This document shows, one piece after another, positions 36,485-49,261 of a DNA stretch of 64,000 nucleotides. The stretch lies in the NCBI RefSeq assembly GCF_003073045.1, contig NC_037597.1:8056717-8120716 (forward strand), read 5' to 3'. Under the pieces are notes generated by a model that searched no databases, was not told the origin of the DNA, and saw only the letters and a program-made list of their open reading frames with translations. Made by a program: the position numbers and the translations under genes. The stretch comes from Pomacea canaliculata. Taxonomy: Eukaryota; Mollusca; Gastropoda; Architaenioglossa; Ampullariidae. Within the stretch, counting starts at the first letter, position 1; every line of letters begins with the position of its first letter.

Positions 36485-39400
36485 ATGGCGGTGACGTGGC
36501 GAGGTCCAGTGCAGCTGTACGGACCTGACCGCACCCAGCGACGACAGGCCCTGGAGCTGCAGGCCAGACTACAGCAGAGCCACGTGCTGCGGGACGACGA
36601 CTACAACTTGACGCATCACCATCTTCGGGATGCCGCCTGGCACATTGCCTTCCCTGTAAGCGGAGTGTGCGTGCGTGTGTGTGTGCAGTCATGTAAGCCT
36701 ATGTATGTTTCTTAAAGAAAGAAAAAAACATAAAAAGGACAAGGAAGAAATTAGAAATGATCGGTGTATTACGTAGATATGTAGAACAAGTGAGGTCAAG
36801 GTAGTAGGCAGTTAAAGTAACTGACATCATGTAGAGAGTCGTGACTAGCTCAGCCCTCCTTCTGTCCTCACGTTTGACAGGGCCAGAAGCTGGACAGGAG
36901 TGTCCCCACCTTCAGCATGAGGCAGGTGAGTAGCCACCCCTTTCGCCACTGAAGTGTTTTGTAGTTGCAACGCTCTTTCAAAAATCTCCTTTTCTTGCCC
37001 AAAGCATTATCTCCCTTCTTGTACAACACTTATCTCCCTTTTTGTTCTTTTTCTTGTCATATCTGTTACAGTTCGTGTCATTGTTGCTGCTGGCTTATTC
37101 TACGACAGAACTGGAAGGTCGAAAATGACTACCATCGTAAGTTTGTTTATTATTTATTTTCGAGAGTTTGTTATCGTGCAGCACGATCATCACTTCAAGC
37201 TGGGCAATGACAGCGGCGACTTTGTTCCACCCAGCGCCTACAGAGAGAGCGTCACTAGAGGCGACTTCGACATGAAGCCGACCACAAAGGTGCACACCAA
37301 AACATTTGTGATGTCTTACACACACCCCACATACAAACAACACGACAACATCTCAGTCAACAACAATGCCACCGATACATGTTGGTGTATCTGACATAAT
37401 TGATACCTTCAAGTCTGTATGTATTAAGACTGCAATAACATTACTTATGTAGTACATACGCTTAAAAAATGCTGGTTTTTTTCAATTTGTGACGAACCCT
37501 GAATTTTTTTCTTGCAGACGAAAGTAATAAATGCAGACACCACCATCCACTGGCCAGTATGTCTTTGTCACTACTGAAGAATACTTTAGTCCATGGAGCG
37601 CCCTCAGAGAACTAATAATTAATGTTAATAATCTTAGTTTCACTTCCTGTTTGGGAGTCAAAACGACTTCAAAAACTATAAACCATTACAAATTGCGAAA
37701 TAAAGATAAAATGTAATTGGTTAAAGCGTTACTTCATAACGGTATTGGTCATATGTTTGATTATGTGCATTATGTGTCTTTATATCGAATTCAAAATTAA
37801 TAATTTCTATTTTGGTAAGGTCATTGCACCAAGGGATAACCCAGCAAGACAGTCTGGAAGTTCGGAGTACACCAGCACCTTCTCTGTCTTACAGGTATGG
37901 TTACAGTTATAAAGAGATTTCATTATGAAAGTATGCCGGTAGACTGAGTACAAGGGTACACCTTCAAGTGTCATTAAAAGGGTGGGCACATGGATGCAAG
38001 CAGGTGAAAAAATTACTACCTTATAGGGCGATGATGGATGCAGGGGATGTCTGATAAAAAGTGGGAATAGCACGTGACCATAAAGACATACAGTCACTTG
38101 TTTCATCACTTGTTGTCAACATGTATGTTCTGTCGAATGTTTAAACGTTTACCCACACAATTGTCTGCCGACGAAGTGTAAACATGAACACCCAGGCAAA
38201 CCATTGAATTCAATCATTAAAGCGATGGAGAAAATGGCACTTACATTAACGCATGCACAAATCACGCACATATAGATATATATCCCTACACACGGGTAAA
38301 GACTATTTCTCTCTGTTCCTAACGTCTTTACACCAGAACCGTGAACGCAGTGCACCCACCTTTCCGAAGGTCAACACTTTCAAGATGGCGCTGCCTCTTG
38401 ACCCCACCCGCTTTCACGTTCAGCGGGGCTCCCAGCTTCAACTCGGGTGCGAGCAGCAAAGGTGACTGATCTCGTCGACTTCTCTTCCCTCGCACTTTTA
38501 CTTGACTGACATCTACTTTCATACTAAATATTTAAGTTTGCCTAAAGTGTGCTTCTAGTTCTTTCTCTTTAAAAAAAATTAAACGAATTCACGCACGCAC
38601 GCATGTATTTTTCCCATCTACAAAAGCACAGACGGAAGGAAATGTAAACAACATTCAGATGTACAAACTACACAGAGTCAAAAGGCGTGAAGTTTGTAAA
38701 TAGTCCATTTTTTTGTAAGCAACAGCAGTGACGTGAGCGAAATCAAGAGGGCGTATGGGAAAGTGACGTCAGCAGAGTATACAACACACACCTTGGCAGA
38801 TGGTGACGCGAGGCGTAAGTTCAAAGAGCAGGAACTGGCCTCCTCGATCTTCCGGCCTGGAGACTTCAACGACACGGGCATGTAACACGTTTCCTGAATA
38901 ATATACACATCTTATACACATGTCTTCTGATTTACACAGACACGGGAACTTTCTCTCCTGATTTTAATTCGAAAGATCAGCGTATGTAGACTTTACAGGT
39001 ACGTAGCATATGTATCTTTTCACAACTTTACAGTTTACAGATGTATCGCTACTGGTCCAGTCATCATCATCCACCATCCTTATCCATCAATCACCATTGG
39101 TGCATCAGTGTTTTTCAGCTCTGGAAACAATGCTAATTCAGTTGACGAGGATATAATTTTATAGGGAATGGGTGTATGCGTAACAGCTAATTAACTCGTT
39201 TCGTTGGTATCTCGGGTGGATAGCGGGTGGCATGCATACGACATCCATGATCGACTACGCGCCTCGGACCACACCACAAGGTGAAATTCTGGGCTCGCAG
39301 CGTGGACAGGTGCAAACACGTGCGCACTTTCAGGTAATCTGCATCTCAATTCTCACTAAACTTCGTAATGATTCGCTGATACCATTTTGAAGATATTGGT

Positions 39401-42400
39401 TTTTCAAGTGCCTTTAAACCGTCTATGCATGCCAGAAGTGATCAGCGATGAGTGTGCATATCTGTGTTTTAAACAAAACCAATATATGCATAGGGTATGG
39501 TAAATCTATAAACAGTTTATTGTATCAAAAATAAGTAAATGTCAATAAATAAGTAAATGACTTGTTAAGTCATGCTGTCCAGGACAGGCCTGCTGCTTTT
39601 CGTAAACATAAAAGTAAAACATCTTAAGCCTTTTGAGGGATGTCTAAAATGTTTCAAAAAAAAATAATCCCTATTATTTTTATTCATATAATGATGTGCG
39701 AGGCTGTAAGTAGACGAAAAAGATTTTTTAAATATTAATATTGCTTTATCAATGTTTTGAAAAACTGGTTGACAGTTGGGATTTGACTCAGAGCAAAATG
39801 GTTCCATGTACGACAAAGACTACGAGTTGTCAGCCATGGCGACACGTTCTGTGCCGAAGTTACATCCACCACCAGACGCTGGGCACGTAAGAAAACACAC
39901 ACACACACACGTGCAAGTTCACAATCTTTACCGTATTTTTTTTTCACACGAATACGCATTCTCGGGAACTGAGAGAAAAGAAGAGGGAGTGGGAGCAAGA
40001 GACTTTCGCATCATCAGCCCTTGATCTTGTACCTACACGATAAACAGCTCAGTCTTGGACTTACATGTGTCAACACTTGACAACCTGTCAACAGCCTCAT
40101 CTCTACTCATGTTTGTCAACAGGTTTTGCAGAAGGACGACGAATACCGAAACTTACCGAAGACGTCACATAGACATCACTTTATGAAGCCCACGCCTCTT
40201 GAACAGTCTGTGAGCATTCATTTGTTTTTGTTGTTGTTGTTATTTTTTTGTTTTTTTTTGTATTTTTTTTTTTTTGGTGTTTGGAAAAAAAGATCACTGG
40301 GTTGGTCACGCAACGAAAAATACAAAGAATTATGAAATAAACGAATTTTGAATTTAGAAGTTAGAAAATTTCTACAAGAAAAGGAACAGAGAGAAGTTAG
40401 CGAAAGGGACTTTCATAAAACATTCTTTTTTCTTTCTTTCCATCGCCAAAGGGTATCTCGAAAAACAGACTTCGCAACTCCAACGACAGCATCGTCTTGT
40501 CATGTGACACGTCCAGGCATGCGCAAGACAGGCAGTTGTCACGTAAGTCGATGTCCACGGGCCAGTCATGGGACACGTCACTGCTACGGTTAGAATTTCA
40601 ACTAGCTACTGAAGACCTTCACGTAATCCTAGTCAGATTTACTAGGCTCCTATCTGGATCTGATAGACAGATACTCATCATGAAGATATGTGTAAGGGAG
40701 GGTTTATGTTCAACGTGTTGCACAGATTAAAAGTTTTATTTTGTGTCGACTTTTTCCAGTGTCTCATTCTGATTACCAAAGGCCACCAACCAGCTACCAG
40801 CCGTCACTACGAAGCAATCATTTGAAGCTTCTGTTCCTTTCCTGCATACCAAAGTACCACTGCCATACTCCCAGACTGCTAGAGAAAGCGAAACAGCAGT
40901 GAGTGGTTCATCATTACAAAACCATTACCGCGCATGCTTACATGCTCTCTGAGGATTTCGTTTTATACATACACACCTATACATACAAGATCAAAACATA
41001 TCATTCATGTCTGTGACTACACTGTAATCTTGGTGACTGCACTGATGTAGAAGACTACTACATGACTACACTTACGCATTACGGGACTACTACGTCACTG
41101 TACTTGCGCATTACGTGATGCACACAAAGTGTATTACATGACTGTACTTGCGTATTACGGGATGTACAAGACTACTACGTGACTGTACTTGCTCATTACG
41201 TGATGTACGAAGCTATTACGTGCTGTTCGCAGAACAACTACTCGGGTGTCTTTGCTGGAGGAGTTCACGCCCTGGACCGTCGCCGCAGTCGCAATGACTT
41301 GTGTCGCGAGCGCACCCTGGACACCAAGGCAACTCACTATGTAGCGGGCTACAATCCACCCGACTACAACTCTTACAACTCAGTTACATTCCAAGGAGGG
41401 GAGAAATCTGACGATTATGTAAGACCTGCAGGTAAGACCTTGCGTGCGCATTCAATATGTGCTTGTGCATATGCATGCTTCTACGTGAGTGTGTGCGTGT
41501 GTCTGCCTGCCTACCTTTTTGTCTCTTTGTTTATATGACTTTGCACAGTCTAGTTTCTAATGTATATCAGGCCTCTGGGTTTCGCATGTCTTTCATATGT
41601 CCTAGATGTATTTTCTTTCACTTGCCGTAGACATTGGAGGCTAACCAAACCCAAGAATAACTTTCAAATAATGAACGATGATGATCAAATCAATGAATAA
41701 ACTGTTTAGGCAAAGTTGAAATCCAACCAGAAGCGGACTTCGTTCATTTGAAGCACAGCGCAAACATCCAAGACGATCATGTGGCGGGCAGTCGGGACAC
41801 CAACACCTCGGAAGACAAGAACGAAGGCTTTTACACCTCCATTATGAAGAGCGACTACTCCACTGGAAATAAGTGAGACTCATAGCTAGACACATAGGAA
41901 TGAATTGTCAAAATATTGCCAACCCACTGACAACGAACAATAACAATTAGCTGAACCCATCTTATCTGACTATTACAGGAACTTTATTTTGAGGAAACAC
42001 ACAGGAAAGAAGGACGGAGGAATTAAAGAATGAAGTTGAAAGAAAAGGGAGACAGCAAAAAATAAATAAATAAAAATAAGATGGTCTTCATACAACCCAA
42101 AAGAATTTTGTTATATTTTTCTCTTTTAGGCTTACTGCCCATCAGCTGCGATCGGTGGAGAAATATGAGAAGCTGTTGGCAAAACCTTTCGCTGAGTCCC
42201 ATTTCTTCCACACAGACAACTCTCGAGGTATATAATATTATTATTGTAGAAAGCCGACTTTACTTTAGTGTATAATTGTGTATGATTAATTTAAGGGTCT
42301 TATTTACTGTTGTCAAATATGTGTCTGTATTTCCAATGCTCACATGACAGTTCTATATAAATTTTTGTTAGAGTAAACTATTCGATAACGTGTGTTTGAA

Positions 42401-45400
42401 GTCCTTCAACTTGTATCTATAGGTTCACCTAGAGGCCTCTAGAGGTACGTAACTCGGGAGATCCTATTTGCGTATAAACAGCAGTTGCTCCCTTTTAAAA
42501 TGCAAACTTAAACCCGAAAAGCATTTTCCGGGAGTTTCAATTCAAAAACAAAACCAGTTTCAAAATACTAAATTAAATTTAAGTTATACTTCTATTCTTT
42601 AGAATAAACTGTCTTATTCTGCTTATGTGTGTCTAATTATTGTTAAAATTGGATGCAACAATGATAGCAATTATGAAATCAGAAGAATTTCGGAAAAAAT
42701 GTCACCAGTTACACAAATCTATATAATTATATGTTATGTTACTATCTACTTCCACAGGAAATAACTACGTTACCACATCAATGGATGATTTCATCAAGCC
42801 GGAAGCGATGATAGGAGGTAAGTTTCCCCCACCCCTTTCCGCCATCATCTCTCTAACGCACAAGTTTTTTTTTCAGGGTAAGTGCGCATTAAGTTACAAC
42901 TCTCCTAACCTTTGAACTCAACCCTTCGTTCTGTTCAATATCTTCCGCGTGGCGATGTCAATTGGTACAAGCGCGCATGCGCACAGCCACCATCTCGTGA
43001 CAGCAGGTGGCACTTCCTGTCTTCATTCACTGCTCTCTGCTCGTCCATTCCCTCTCTCTCTCTGGCTACTCTCGCGCTCGCTCGCTCGATGCCGGACCTT
43101 CCAGCTCACCCCCCCTACCATTACCCCTACCCCCCCTCCCCAACACACACACGTCCTGCTGCCACCAGAGGGCGTTGATCGATTTCCTTTCCACCATTGG
43201 CGCGCACGGGCGTGGGCGGTTGTATGGATCAAGTTGTGACGTCGTTCGCCAGCTAACATTCTCTTAGTCAAGTACAAGGGAAGACGAGGGGTGGAGGGCT
43301 CTGTGTGTGTTGGGGGTGGGTGGGTAAGGACTTGGGTTCGGAAACTGAGGACCATTCATGGGTGGCTAAAGAGGACGCCTCTCGACAATGTATTCTTTAT
43401 ATCCGCCGGAAAAAAAGGGGGGCAAGGGTTGGGTGGGTCGATGTGTGTGTTTCTGATATAAGTGTAAGTTTTCTGCATATCTTCTCATCCCTCCTTCCCC
43501 AATGTCCTCGGAAACTTCGTTTAAGAGAGAGCAGGCCAGCATTCTAAAGATGACCTGTGACCTCTACACCGCATCTGCGATGACGTCAAACTCACAAGGA
43601 AATTAGCCTGAATACCCGCCCACCAGTCTGTCCACAGTTTCTGCCGTTGTGGTCGTTATATTCAGCGTACATACAGCAACCGGGAAGGTGGGGGAGAGAG
43701 GGAGCCAAGAATGTAAACGTCGTTTACTGTCAGCATGGAGTTTCCCCATCCCCTCCTCCCAAGGCCAAGCATCTCCTACGCCACTGGCATAGCAGTCGTC
43801 CCTACTCTCATCATCATCATCGTCATCATCATTATCCAAATCAATCCTCCTCCTCCTCCTCCCCATCATCATCCCTTTAGCCCTCATTAGCTAAGATCAT
43901 CATGATATTTATGTCCAGCTCTCGCCATTTTCTCGGTGAAAAGCGATAAGAGAACGGAGAAAGAGATGGGAACAAAAGTAAGAGGGACTTTAACATTGGT
44001 TACAAATGCTCTCTTTCTTCGTTCTCTCTTCTGTTATTTTCTTGTATTTCCACCTTTCGCTCGCTACTCTTGCTTATTTGATTAAACTTACATATTGAGC
44101 TTATTTCATGCGACTTCCTTACTTAATTTTTTTTTTTTTTACTGAACTTCCTTATTAAGCTTATTTGATTGAACACGTATCTACTTATCGAACTCCGCCG
44201 CTCACTTCTCAATTCCTAGTTTTCATCTGTTCATTACTTTTATTTATATTTACCAACATGTCATCATTCTGATGACGCTCATGTGTTGTTGTTTTGTCGT
44301 GTAATTTGTTAACTGTTCGTTTATAGTCTTCCTTCACAGCACTTTAAACTCCGCTTCACAAGGTTCTCTCATTTTTGTTGTTATTGCTCTTATTATTACT
44401 ATATGGAACGCTGAGACACGAATACCTTGTCATCGCTGACTTTTGAATGACATAATGAGAAACCACGAGATCGTCGCGAGAATGGAGTCTGCATCTCTTA
44501 ACCACGACTGAATGGGCGCCTGGAGAAAGGCAGGGAAGAAGGGAGGGAGAGACTTCTATCCGCCCAACCACCAACACCAACCCCTCCCCCGAAGAGCAGA
44601 GAGCAATATTCCGAAATGGAAGTCAATGAGCCGCCCTCACTCACATCGAGTTCTATTTCCGGAACCATTGCGTTCCAGTTACTAGCCTGTGAATGGAGCC
44701 ACTTCGCTGGTCAATGGTTGCGGTCTGTTGCTCTTTTGTTAGCGTTAATAACGTTTTTCTTCCCCCGGATGGAGTGGTGGTGATGGTGGTGGTGGGGGAT
44801 AGGTTTGTAGGTGCTTAGTTTAGATATATGGCTGCGCAAATTGCTACGAAAAGTCAAGCATAGGTTGCCCTAGATGCCTAGATGGTTTTAAATTAGGTTA
44901 GTCGTCGCTGACGAAAATTTTTACATTTCGAAAAGAGCTTCTCATTGATCAGTCAGAATCCCTAAACATTCCTTCGTTTTGAGCTTTTTTTTTTTTAATG
45001 ACTTATGAAACAACGTATGGAACGTACCTTTTTTTTACCATCTATGGCTTAACCACTGAGCTAATCTCATTGCAAAGGTTAGCCAAGATTTAGCAACAAG
45101 GCTTCATTAGGGGAAAAAGAACTTTTAACCCCGAATGCACTGACATCCTGGGCAAGATATTCCTGTTCGTAAACTGAAACTGTTCGACGAGAACACTTTC
45201 AACAGTATAGTTCTGGGAAAGAGCAGAAGTGGAACAAGCCACAGGGCTTCTGGAATACCATCTCTTCCTCAGAGCAGAAATGACCGAAAGTAATGTATAC
45301 ATGTTCAGAAAGAAACACCAGAGTGTAGGTTTAACTCTGTTTTATGTAGAAATCTCTAAGCAGAAAAAAGACCATATGACCAGACTCCATGCGAGAATTT

Positions 45401-47792
45401 TTTACCTTTTGAAATTTTGGCATCAGAGGAGAGTTGGAAGGTCTTTCTAGAATCAGAATTCAGATCTTCTTCCCTCTTTTCCTCTCAAACAATTTCCTCT
45501 CCTTCCCTATCAAAATGCATTTTAACTGCAGAGCTACGACTGGCATAAATATTTTCTTGCTTCCAGGCTCGGCATTTTACACCCCTTTAATTAACTCGTC
45601 AGCACACCTTGTAGGATCAGAGGACTGTATGCAATGAAACAAATTTTAAAGAAGCTAGTCCTTTCCAAGCCAAACAAACAAAATTATTTTGGCTTTCGTC
45701 AGATTGCGCGCATGTAAGCTGTCGTGCTCTAAAAAATCTTTTCATTTTCTTCTGATTTTTGATCTTGATGAATCTTAATTCTGCAAAGTTTTATGAATCG
45801 CAATGTTCTTGTGTAATCACCTTGCCGGATGTTTATAGACTCCAGGAAATAGGGAGTCTGCAGACTGCAGGGCGTTTCTGAGATGTGCTATGTTCACCCA
45901 GTAAAAGCCATGATCTGCCATTAAATGTGAGTGGGTGAGACGGGGGTGAGAAGGAAGGCAGATAAAATTTTATCCTATCTGCCTTTCTTTCTCACCTCCC
46001 ACCCACCTTCCTCGTATTCATCAGGTTCTCACTTCTCGAACCCCCAACTTCCGCAGACATTTGCTGACTAAGATGTTAGCAGAGCCGCACTCAACAGCCA
46101 CTCTCCCCAATACCCATGTCCCTAGGGGCGGTCGCTCTACCCATCTCTGTAGAGCCGCTTGCTCTCAGTCCGTAGATCTTCGCATTGTCTGCCGGGACAG
46201 GTCTGACGCCATGCATGCACGTGCGCCCTCGACACTGGCGTCATCACGGGGCTCTCCATCCTGTCGCCAACTCTCCTGCCCCGCCCCACCTTCACTCACC
46301 CTACAAAGATTTGAACCAGTCCATTGCTCGGCGTCTGGCTCCGAGACTCGCTGTGCTTTTGTAGTTTACGAGGTTGACGATGGTCGAACGACTTCTCGAA
46401 TTTCTTTGCACCTCGTGCGTGTATGCGTAAGGTCCGGAATGGAGGGCTGGGTGTCTCTTCAGCAGGAAATAAATACTCCGCCCGGGGAATTTCGTTCCTC
46501 CACAAACTTGGGATGGGAGAAAAGGGGTTCGGAGGTGGTGGCGGTGGGGATGGGGAGTAATGTCAGGAAGAACTTGGCGATAGTTCATCTTCTTCTGGAC
46601 TTGAGTGTTAGTTTTACATTCGCGGCCCCCGTTAGTGTCAGGAGCGAGCTCCCGGGGATGCCATAAAGCTTGCTGTATGTCGTAAACCTTGGACTTAGTC
46701 CCACAGTTGGTACTCAAGGGGCTGGCACTGGGCAGAACTGGCCGAACTGGTACAACGAGACAGGTCGCTAGGGTGCTGCCGTATCGTAAATATTTAAAAT
46801 CAGCAGCACTCGACAAACAGAAAGCACCATGTCTGAAAACGAAAGGACAAGCAAACATAACAAAATTAGACTAAGTAAGACTACGTGTCATATAAACAAT
46901 GCATGATATAGACTGGATAGCTTATGGATTTTGCAGAGACTTCTTCAGGACTGAGAATATTATGGACTTTAGATGGACGACTATATCATAGTGGATTGCG
47001 TATAATAAAAATAAAAGTTGCGCTTGATGATGATGGATGATGATTGATGGAGCATGGATGGAGGATGGATTGATGGAGCATGGATGGAGGATGGATTGAT
47101 GGAGGATGGAGGGTGGATGATGATTGGATGGATGATGGATGGGTGATGATGGATGATGATGGAAGCTGGTTTCAAAGCAAAGAGTTCATTGCGTGTTCCA
47201 TCAGCACACATCTTGTAAGAGCATCACACTAACGATCATTGTAAGCTTAGCTTGCACAAAGTATCACAAAGTCTCACAATGTCAAGCCATGTCAGACCTG
47301 TTTTAACTGCGCACAGACCTTGTTGTGACACCTCATCCTCAAAACTCTTTGGAGCAGTTGCAGAAAAAGAAAAAAGTCGTAGAAATGGACACTGCTACAA
47401 TCTACAATCTAAGTAATGGCAAGATGGCGCAGCTGTGGCAATAAAAATAAACTGGGCAAAAACAGAGCCAAAGTGCCACAAACACAGAAATCAACCCGGG
47501 AACATAACATATCGCGCACCAGATGCACCGATGAATATCAGACACAAAACTTGACGCAGATTAACGGACAAAGACGATAAGTGACGGACAGCAGTCGCCA
47601 TCTTGGCAGTTAGGCGAAAGGGAGATAACTATCTCGGACAATACATCATAACTGCATAATTAATAGCAATCAGGAGTTGTAAACCTTGAATAACAACCGC
47701 TGACAACAGCTTTGGCAGATGCAAGTTATACTGTCATTTTCTTTTTCTTCTTTCCTTTTTTTGTAGGCCACAAGCGATTGGCTGTGAAATAA
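36485..47792 (+). CDS. Putative axonemal microtubule-binding protein (SAXO/TEX45-like)
   Basis: Sixteen exons were traced by splice sites and phase: 36485-36655, 36881-36925, 37182-37289, 37820-37894, 38337-38461, 38720-38814, 39224-39333, 39776-39886, 40123-40209, 40452-40542, 40760-40898, 41233-41431, 41710-41872, 42130-42227, 42758-42817 and 47767-47792, giving about 567 residues. The protein has no signal peptide or membrane helix and is rich in Asp, Ser, Tyr and His. At least four copies of a ~30-residue motif, [HD]F-x-LG-x-D...Y-x-(T/S)...D(F/Y), are visible: HHFKLGNDSGDF..RGDF, AHFQLGFDSEQNGSMY, GFYTSIMKSDY and FFHTDNSRGNNYVTTSMDDF. Such spaced Tyr/Phe-Asp repeats resemble stabilisers of axonemal microtubules; TEX45/SAXO5 is my best guess, from memory. 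Exon 11 fits its neighbours only if one base is missing near 40,798-40,806. The last exon encodes just GHKRLAVK after a 4.9-kb intron. Confidence 0.6.
41036..41222. repeat. Degenerate minisatellite in intron 11 of the SAXO-like gene
   Basis: Imperfect units built from GACTACTACGTGACTGTACTTGC and GCATTACGTGATG recur about five times. The array runs up to within ~10 bp of the next exon's acceptor (41,232) and therefore replaces the usual pyrimidine tract. Confidence 0.75.
42818..47766. other. Large final intron of the SAXO-like gene
   Basis: The intron contains CT/CA-rich and GGGGTGGG tracts (43,060-43,350), a (TCA)n run (43,805-43,835), poly-T runs and a GATGGATGG minisatellite. The GC-richer stretch at 46,030-46,700 is open on both strands but has no recognisable protein. 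A hairpin GGCAGATAAAATTTTATCC/TATCTGCC lies near 45,957-45,985. Confidence 0.5.
47025..47163. repeat. GATGGATGG-type minisatellite
   Basis: A ~28-bp unit (TTGATGGAGCATGGATGGAG) is repeated and grades into shorter GATGGATGAT units. It lies inside the final intron of the SAXO-like gene. Confidence 0.85.
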
Positions 47793-49202
47793 ACAGAGAT
47801 CCAGATGGAACAGCAGGTGGGAATGTAAACAGTGAGGTCGGAGAAGACATTCAGCCATCTCGACAAGACCTGCTCTGAGAAACAGACCAGTTCGTCAGCA
47901 TCAGTTTCGCTGGTTCACACGGAACTCACCGCGGGTGAGCAAAGAGAAACATTGTTGTTAGGACAAGAAATAACTGACAAGTGATCCAGGTAACAGCGAC
48001 ACATCTCCGAGATGGAATCCGACTCCAAACCTAAACTAAACCAAGCCAACTCAATGTAATCTTATTTTTAAAATAAATAAACCTTTTTTTTAGTGTGGTG
48101 CCTCCTTGAATACAACGCAACAGGCATCAAGCTGAAGGCCCGGTGTTCAGTGCCAGCTTAAATTAAATAAAAATTTTCCGCGTGAGTGAGAAAGAGAACA
48201 TTCTGATTCGTTTTATGTTCCCGAGTTTCCGAAACATGTGTTCGACGTTTTTGAATGTTTTACATACGAATTCCTTGCACTATAACGAGGCTGACGGTTA
48301 ACTGAGGGAAAAAAAGCGGCCTTCAACAAGTAGGACAACTTCGCCTTCAAGCGCCATCTTGGACAGTTCCTCTTGTGTGCACCTATCAAAATATTCCTTG
48401 CTTTCAACCACAGTAGTCGAAAGAAAGTCTAAAAGAGAATAAATAAATAAAGCACCCGCGAAACATATGAGAGGCCAGTCACCTGCCTTAAAGGACAAAA
48501 AAAAAAAAAAAAAAAAAAAGATCAAGTTTAAAAGAAAATTAAAACAAACAATCTATTCACAGCTGTTTGCACTCCGTGGAGCTCTCGTCATAGGAAGGAA
48601 AAGATAGAAGGAGTAGAAGCGCGGAATGAGATAGAGAAGATAAACCCGAGGTAAACACCAGCGGAGATTCTAGAAAATAGCATCGTATTTGCTTTTTCTG
48701 TGCCTTGCTTCTTTTTTTTACGGGTAGTGTACCCGAGCTGCAATGGTGCAGTTGCGTTAATGTGAGTTTTAACAGGATTCGCTCCATGAAAGCGGTTGTC
48801 ATTGTCTGAAACAAAGATTTCTTCTAACTATTCTTTGGGATATTCTTTCCCCATACCCTTCTCCTCACTCAACTTGTGAAGTCAGCAAGATCCCGCTCCG
48901 AAAAAATACAAAACCCAATTTATTTACAAACCTCTGGATTATTTCTTTTCCGCACATGGGCCGACGGCCCAAGTTGAGTTCGAATCTCAGTGTCAGACAC
49001 CAAAACCCATAGCTTTCAAAATAAATAGTTTATTTACAGTTTCGAAATCAGAAATATTTTTAAGGTAAATTATATATATATATGTGTGTGTGTGTAAAAA
49101 TTACACCAGCTGCATCATCTGTGCATCACTTTAACTGTAACTTAACTGGAGAGAGAGAAAAAAACGCATTGGGTAGAATTCAGATCAGTATTCGTTTCAT
49201 TG

Positions 49203-49204
<2 letters not shown>
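47793..49204. other. 3' flank of the SAXO-like gene
   Basis: This is a probable 3' UTR followed by AT-rich sequence. AATAAA-type motifs occur near 48,074 and 48,165. A poly-A run lies at 48,499-48,519. A tRNA B-box-like GAGTTCGAATCTC occurs at about 48,975, possibly a decayed SINE. TA/TG dinucleotide repeats lie at 49,073-49,096. Confidence 0.4.

Positions 49205-49260
<56 letters not shown>
49205..49260. repeat. (ATT)n microsatellite
   Basis: About 18 perfect TTA/ATT units. Confidence 0.95.

Positions 49261-49261
<1 letters not shown>

Noticed and set aside
37519-37563. Extra exon of the SAXO-like gene after TTCTTGCAG at 37,518
   Set aside because: The frame closes quickly, has no donor in phase, and joining 37,289 to 37,820 already keeps phase 0.
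43603-43887. 94-codon frame with Asp and Arg runs
   Set aside because: It is a translated (TCA/TCC)n simple repeat within an intron.
45024-45075. tRNA gene on the minus strand (TTAGCTCAGTGGTTAAGCC)
   Set aside because: Only an A-box-like segment is present; no B box or cloverleaf could be formed.
46061-46858. Overlapping long open frames on both strands (201 and 185 codons)
   Set aside because: Both lie inside the last intron of the SAXO-like gene in GC-rich DNA. Neither has recognisable domains, splice logic or a convincing start.
49205-49260. Possible CRISPR-like or satellite array
   Set aside because: It is a plain trinucleotide microsatellite. No spacer-repeat structure occurs anywhere in the window.
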